Shown: positions 23,473 through 26,470 of the stretch, piece by piece
Layout: each line of letters opens with the position of its first letter
Position numbering within the stretch: position 1 is the first letter of the stretch
Assembly (NCBI GenBank): GCA_038253885.1
Contig: JBBSGP010000040.1
Location: 1-26,470, forward strand
DNA: 26,470 bases
Origin: JALZAQ01 sp038253885
Lineage (GTDB): Bacteria; Gemmatimonadota; Gemmatimonadetes; Gemmatimonadales; Gemmatimonadaceae
Reading direction: 5' to 3'
The notes under the pieces: model-generated
Databases searched by the model: none
Told to the model about the DNA's origin: nothing
Seen by the model: the letters and a program-made list of their open reading frames with translations, nothing else
Position numbers and translations under genes: made by a program

Positions 23473-24639
23473 TCAGTCGAGTGCCTCGAGCAGCGCGGCT
23501 TTGAGGTAGCCACTCTCGGGGATGGTCAGCACCTCGGGGTGGTCGAGCGGCTGACCTCGCAGCTGGCGAAGCGCGATCCGGCGTCCGCTGTCCGCGGCCG
23601 CGGCCTCCAGCACCTCGAGAAAGAGCGGCTTCGTCAGATGAAAGCTGCAGCTCGCCGAGAAGAGTAGTCCGCCCGGCGCGAGCAGCCGCATCGCGCGGAG
23701 GTTGATCTCCTTGTAGCCTCGCAACGCACCCGGCAGAGCGGCGCGCGTCTTGGCGAAGGCCGGCGGGTCGAGAACGACGGTATCGAAGCGCTCGCCCCTC
23801 TGGTCGGCGGCGCGCAGGAAGTCGAAAGCGTTCGCCTCCTGGAACTCGATGTTGTCGAAACCGCTTCGACGGGCATTCTCGCGGGCGCGTGTCAGGGCAG
23901 CGCCCGAGGAGTCGACGGCCGTCACCGTGCTGGCGGAGCGGGCGAGGTGCAGCGCGAAGGAGCCGTGGTAGCTGAAGCAATCGAGGGCTCGTCCTCGCGC
24001 GATGGCGCCGACGAGCTCCCGATTCTCGCGTTGGTCGAGATAGGCTCCGGTCTTCTGTCCCTCCCACGGCGCGGCGAGATAGCGCACCCCGTTCTCGACG
24101 ATCTCTATTTCCTGCGGAACCTGACCGTGGAGCAACGTGGTCTCGCGCGGGAGATCCTCCTTGCTGCGGGCTGACGCGTCGTTGCGGCCGAGGATACCCT
24201 CGGGCCCGGAGAGCACGAGGAGGGCCCCGACGATGTCCTCGCGGAAGGTTTCCAACCCCGCGCTCAGGAGCTGGATCACCAGCCAGCGATCGTACAGGTC
24301 GCAGATGAGCGAGGGGCAGCCATCCGCTTCGCCGTGCACCAGACGGTAGGCGGTGCTCCGACCGCGGAGCTGCTCACGGCGCGCGAGCGAGCGTGCGATG
24401 CGATCGTGCCACCACGCCCCATCGATGGTGGCGCCCGGATCGCGGTCGAGGAGGCGCAGTGAGATCTCCGATGCGGGGCTCCAGAGCGCCCATCCGAGTG
24501 GCCGACCGTTCTGCAGGGTGACGGGGACTGCTCCGGCGGGTGTGGCCGGTCGCCTGACAACGTCGCTGCGGTAAATCCAGGGGTGACCTTGGACCCACCG
24601 GTGCGCACCGCGGGGAGAGACGACGGCGGGCTCGGCCAT
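23473..24639 (-). CDS. RlmI-type class I rRNA (cytosine-C5) methyltransferase
   Basis: This is a 388-residue protein with an N-terminal PUA-like RNA-binding domain (1-75, including the HPWIYRSDV motif), a middle EEHEE-like domain and a C-terminal Rossmann methyltransferase. KTGAYLDQRENR (196-207) and ALDCFSYHGSFAL (218-230) form the SAM site, VLDPPAFAK (289-297) is motif IV, and Cys331 in SASCSF is the position of the catalytic or conserved cysteine. E. coli RlmI makes m5C1962 in 23S rRNA, and this protein is likely its equivalent. The ATG at 24639 has no clear ribosome-binding site. It is divergent from the HD-GYP gene. Confidence 0.88.
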   Translation of the reverse strand: MAEPAVVSPRGAHRWVQGHPWIYRSDVVRRPATPAGAVPVTLQNGRPLGWALWSPASEISLRLLDRDPGATIDGAWWHDRIARSLARREQLRGRSTAYRLVHGEADGCPSLICDLYDRWLVIQLLSAGLETFREDIVGALLVLSGPEGILGRNDASARSKEDLPRETTLLHGQVPQEIEIVENGVRYLAAPWEGQKTGAYLDQRENRELVGAIARGRALDCFSYHGSFALHLARSASTVTAVDSSGAALTRARENARRSGFDNIEFQEANAFDFLRAADQRGERFDTVVLDPPAFAKTRAALPGALRGYKEINLRAMRLLAPGGLLFSASCSFHLTKPLFLEVLEAAAADSGRRIALRQLRGQPLDHPEVLTIPESGYLKAALLEALD

Positions 24640-24741
24640 GGGGGCAAGCTAGGAGTGCCGCGCCGCCAGCGGAACGCGCCACGCCGCGGCGTGGGCTCGG
24701 GACCTCTGGCGGCCGGGCCGATTCTTGCCTCAGTTTCCGTC

Positions 24742-25587
24742 ATGAGCTCGGGGCGTCGATCCACACTCTACCGCGATTCAGCCCTGATCGGCCTGGGGGG
24801 CGTGGGCATAGGAGCCGCCGCGTATCTGGCACTGCGGCGGAGGCGGGAGGAGAGGCTGTCGCGGCGCATCGCCGCCGCATCGCTCGAGGCGCTGCTTCGC
24901 GCCATCGACGCCAATGACCACGACACCGGGCTGCACGTGCGCCGCGTCGCATCCTACGCGCTCATCCTCGCGCGAGCGGCCGAGCTGGACGACCGCCAAC
25001 AGCGCAGCGTCGAGCGGGTCGCCCTCTTCCATGACATCGGCAAGATCTCGGGCGCCCTGTTCGACATCGTGCACGACGACACGCCGCTGTCCACGAGCGA
25101 GCGGGAGCTGATCGACACGCACCCCTGGCGCGGCTGTGAGGTTCTCCATCCGCTCGCGATCTTCTACCCGGATCTCAGCGAGGGCGTCCTGTCGCATCAC
25201 GAGCGCTGGGACGGCGCTGGCTATCCCCGGCAGCTGTCGGGGGCGAAGATTCCATTGGCGGCGCGCATCGTGGCGATCGCCGATGCCTTCGATGTCGTGA
25301 CCCACGGACGCCGCTACGAGGCGAAGCGCACGCTCCAGCAGGGTGCGGACGTGATCGCGGCGGGCCGGGGACAGCAATTCGATCCCGACCTCACGGATCT
25401 CTTTCTGTTGCCTCCGGTCTTCTCGGAGATCTCGCGGGCGATGCGGCTGCGCGCCCCGGAGTCCGCGCAGAAACGGCGGTCGCCGAAACCCCCCAAGGAA
25501 CCGGACGTGCCGGACATCACCTTCCGGTGGCGGACCCAAAAGCTCGAGCCGCTCCCTCCGGATCGGGCGCGCCCAGAATCGCCCTGA
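24742..25587 (+). CDS. Membrane-anchored HD-GYP domain phosphohydrolase
   Basis: This is a 281-residue protein. One transmembrane helix (residues 13-31) is followed by basic RRRREER and an HD-GYP domain (45-240): His65, LFHDIGK (HD at 97-98), THPWRG, HHERWDGAGYP (152-162) and ARIVAIADAFD. HD-GYP proteins degrade c-di-GMP or related cyclic dinucleotides at the cytoplasmic face of the membrane. There is no receiver or sensor domain. The tail from 243 is basic and proline-rich. The frame is open from 24583, but I chose the ATG at 24742 because it opens directly on the membrane segment and avoids overlap with the divergent rlmI-like gene. The 3' end overlaps thiE by 71 bp. Confidence 0.86.
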   Translation: MSSGRRSTLYRDSALIGLGGVGIGAAAYLALRRRREERLSRRIAAASLEALLRAIDANDHDTGLHVRRVASYALILARAAELDDRQQRSVERVALFHDIGKISGALFDIVHDDTPLSTSERELIDTHPWRGCEVLHPLAIFYPDLSEGVLSHHERWDGAGYPRQLSGAKIPLAARIVAIADAFDVVTHGRRYEAKRTLQQGADVIAAGRGQQFDPDLTDLFLLPPVFSEISRAMRLRAPESAQKRRSPKPPKEPDVPDITFRWRTQKLEPLPPDRARPESP

Positions 25588-26131
25588 TCACCGCGACACC
25601 GCTCGCGCCGGCGGCCATCAGGGAGCCGGCTGTGGCCGCCGTCACGCCTCCGATAGCGACCGCGGGCACGCCACATTCCCGCGCGAGGCGGGCGAACTCT
25701 GCGATCCCGATCGCCGCGCCAGCGTCCGATTTCGACGGTGTGCCGTACACCGGACCGATCCCCACATAGTCGGCGCCGCGCGCCGCCGGAAGCTCGGCGT
25801 CCGAACCGACCGACGCGCCGATGATGAAGCCCGCTGGCGCGAACGCGCGTACGGCGGCCACCGGCAGATCATCGGGACCGAGGTGTACTCCCGCCGCTCC
25901 CGCCGCGAGCGCCACATCCGCCCGGTCATTGACCAACACCGGCACCGGGAGCGAGGCAACGAGGGCCCGACCTACTTCCACCAGACTCCGGGCGTCCGCA
26001 TCTTTGAGCCGGAGCTGAACCATCGTCGCGCCGCCGCGGACGGCTGCTGCCGCACGTCCCACCAGCCCCTCCGCCCCATCACGCATGTCGTCGGTGATGG
26101 CGAGCAGTTTCAAGGCGCGGGTATCGAACAC
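25517..26131 (-). CDS. thiE: Thiamine-phosphate synthase
   Basis: This is a 204-residue TIM barrel that joins HMP-pyrophosphate to the thiazole phosphate to make thiamine monophosphate. Visible motifs are LLAITD, MVQLRLKD (37-44), VLVNDRADVALAAGAAGVHLG, PDDLP, IIGASVG, ADYVGIGPVYGTPSKSD and VAIGGVTAAT, all in family order and at family length. The usual S-x-H/T after IGAS is reduced to SVGS. The start is a GTG at 26131 with a poor ribosome-binding site. It is divergent from aroH and convergent with, and overlapping, the HD-GYP gene. No other thiamine gene or TPP riboswitch is visible. Confidence 0.93.
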   Translation of the reverse strand: MFDTRALKLLAITDDMRDGAEGLVGRAAAAVRGGATMVQLRLKDADARSLVEVGRALVASLPVPVLVNDRADVALAAGAAGVHLGPDDLPVAAVRAFAPAGFIIGASVGSDAELPAARGADYVGIGPVYGTPSKSDAGAAIGIAEFARLARECGVPAVAIGGVTAATAGSLMAAGASGVAVIRAILGAPDPEGAARAFGSATGR

Positions 26132-26169
26132 AGGTCACCGGCAGAGGTGAGGGGAGGGGGAGGGGCCGC

Positions 26170-26470
26170 ATGCACGTGCTTCGTGTTCTGGCCATTCGCG
26201 GTGCGACCACGGTCGACCGGGATGAAGCCGCGCTCATTCGCTCCGGCACCCGCCAGCTGCTCGAGGAGATCATCGCGCGCAACGGCCTTCGGGACGACCA
26301 CGTCATCAGCGCCATCTTCACTGTGACCGAAGACCTGCGGAGCGACTTCCCGGCGCGCGCGGCCCGCGAGATGGGGTGGGAGGATGTGCCCCTGCTCTGC
26401 ACGATGGAGATTCCCGTGCCCGGCGGCCTGGAGCGGTGCATCCGCGTGCTCCTGCACGTCACCAGTCAAC
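26170..26470 (+). CDS. aroH: Chorismate mutase, AroH type (3' end beyond window)
   Basis: The first 100 residues of a monofunctional AroH-type chorismate mutase are present; the window ends inside the gene, about 20 residues short of the usual length. Motifs are LAIRGATTVDRD (7-18), FTVTEDLRSDFPA with the conserved glutamate, MGWEDVPLLCTMEIPV and PGGLERCIRVLLH with the active-site arginines. It turns chorismate into prephenate for phenylalanine and tyrosine synthesis as a cytoplasmic trimer. The ATG at 26170 is preceded by a very purine-rich leader (26143-26166, GAGG and GGAGG repeats), a strong ribosome-binding site. A GTG six bases later is an alternative start. Confidence 0.93.
   Translation, partial: MHVLRVLAIRGATTVDRDEAALIRSGTRQLLEEIIARNGLRDDHVISAIFTVTEDLRSDFPARAAREMGWEDVPLLCTMEIPVPGGLERCIRVLLHVTSQ

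Noticed and set aside
24583..24741. Upstream extension of the HD-GYP gene
   Set aside because: The added residues have no domain, sit in front of the membrane anchor and overlap the divergent methyltransferase gene.
1..26470. tRNA, rRNA, CRISPR array or prophage
   Set aside because: No cloverleaf-like arms, no rRNA signature, no regularly spaced repeat array and no integrase or phage structural gene were seen on either strand.

Overview
The window is GC-rich bacterial chromosome, almost fully packed with genes. It has many GTG starts and 4-bp ATGA/GTGA stop-start overlaps. The gene mix (large exported M14 peptidase, exported M19 dipeptidase, threonine-to-glycine pathway, NuoG-like formate dehydrogenase, Ser/Lys/Arg-rich mini-histone) would suit a Gemmatimonadota-like or other soil, Gram-negative type organism. 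That placement is inference from style and content; there is no rRNA or marker gene here to prove it.

Layout. 1-220: no gene; two 20-bp direct repeats that look like the terminus of an insertion sequence. 221-5608 (+): four-gene coupled operon of an acyl-CoA-synthetase-like enzyme, a NYN ribonuclease with two LOTUS-type domains, a 3-methyladenine DNA glycosylase and an exported dipeptidase, closed by a bidirectional terminator. 5666-8937 (-): exported M14 metallopeptidase followed by an outer-membrane beta-barrel protein. 8995-9324 (+): stand-alone HIRAN-like protein. 9342-12431 (-): kbl and tdh (threonine degradation to glycine and acetyl-CoA) plus an atypical SDR. 12433-15429 (-): formate-dehydrogenase alpha subunit with its own promoter. 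15496-16860 (-): FAD amine oxidase / protoporphyrinogen-oxidase-like enzyme.

16861-17464: a promoter, a roughly 300-nt leader and a 47-residue histone-like peptide with a strong terminator. 17482-20700 (-): the most unusual block, made of a methyltransferase-like protein, a 50-residue peptide with its own terminator, a HExxH metallopeptidase and a D-Ala-D-Ala-ligase-like ATP-grasp enzyme. The last two overlap at GTGA just after an 11-G tract, where a +1 slip would fuse them in frame. This set resembles a peptide-modification (RiPP-like) cassette, which is a hypothesis.

20764-21681 (-): CDF metal efflux transporter, divergent from a formamidopyrimidine-DNA-glycosylase family gene (21719-22495, +). 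22559-23465 (+): an SdpR/SdpI-like repressor and membrane-protein pair with a clear palindrome over its promoter. 23473-24639 (-): RlmI-type rRNA methyltransferase. 24742-25587 (+): membrane-anchored HD-GYP protein whose 3' end overlaps thiE (25517-26131, -). 26170 to the window end (+): AroH-type chorismate mutase, cut by the window edge. No tRNA, rRNA or CRISPR array was seen.
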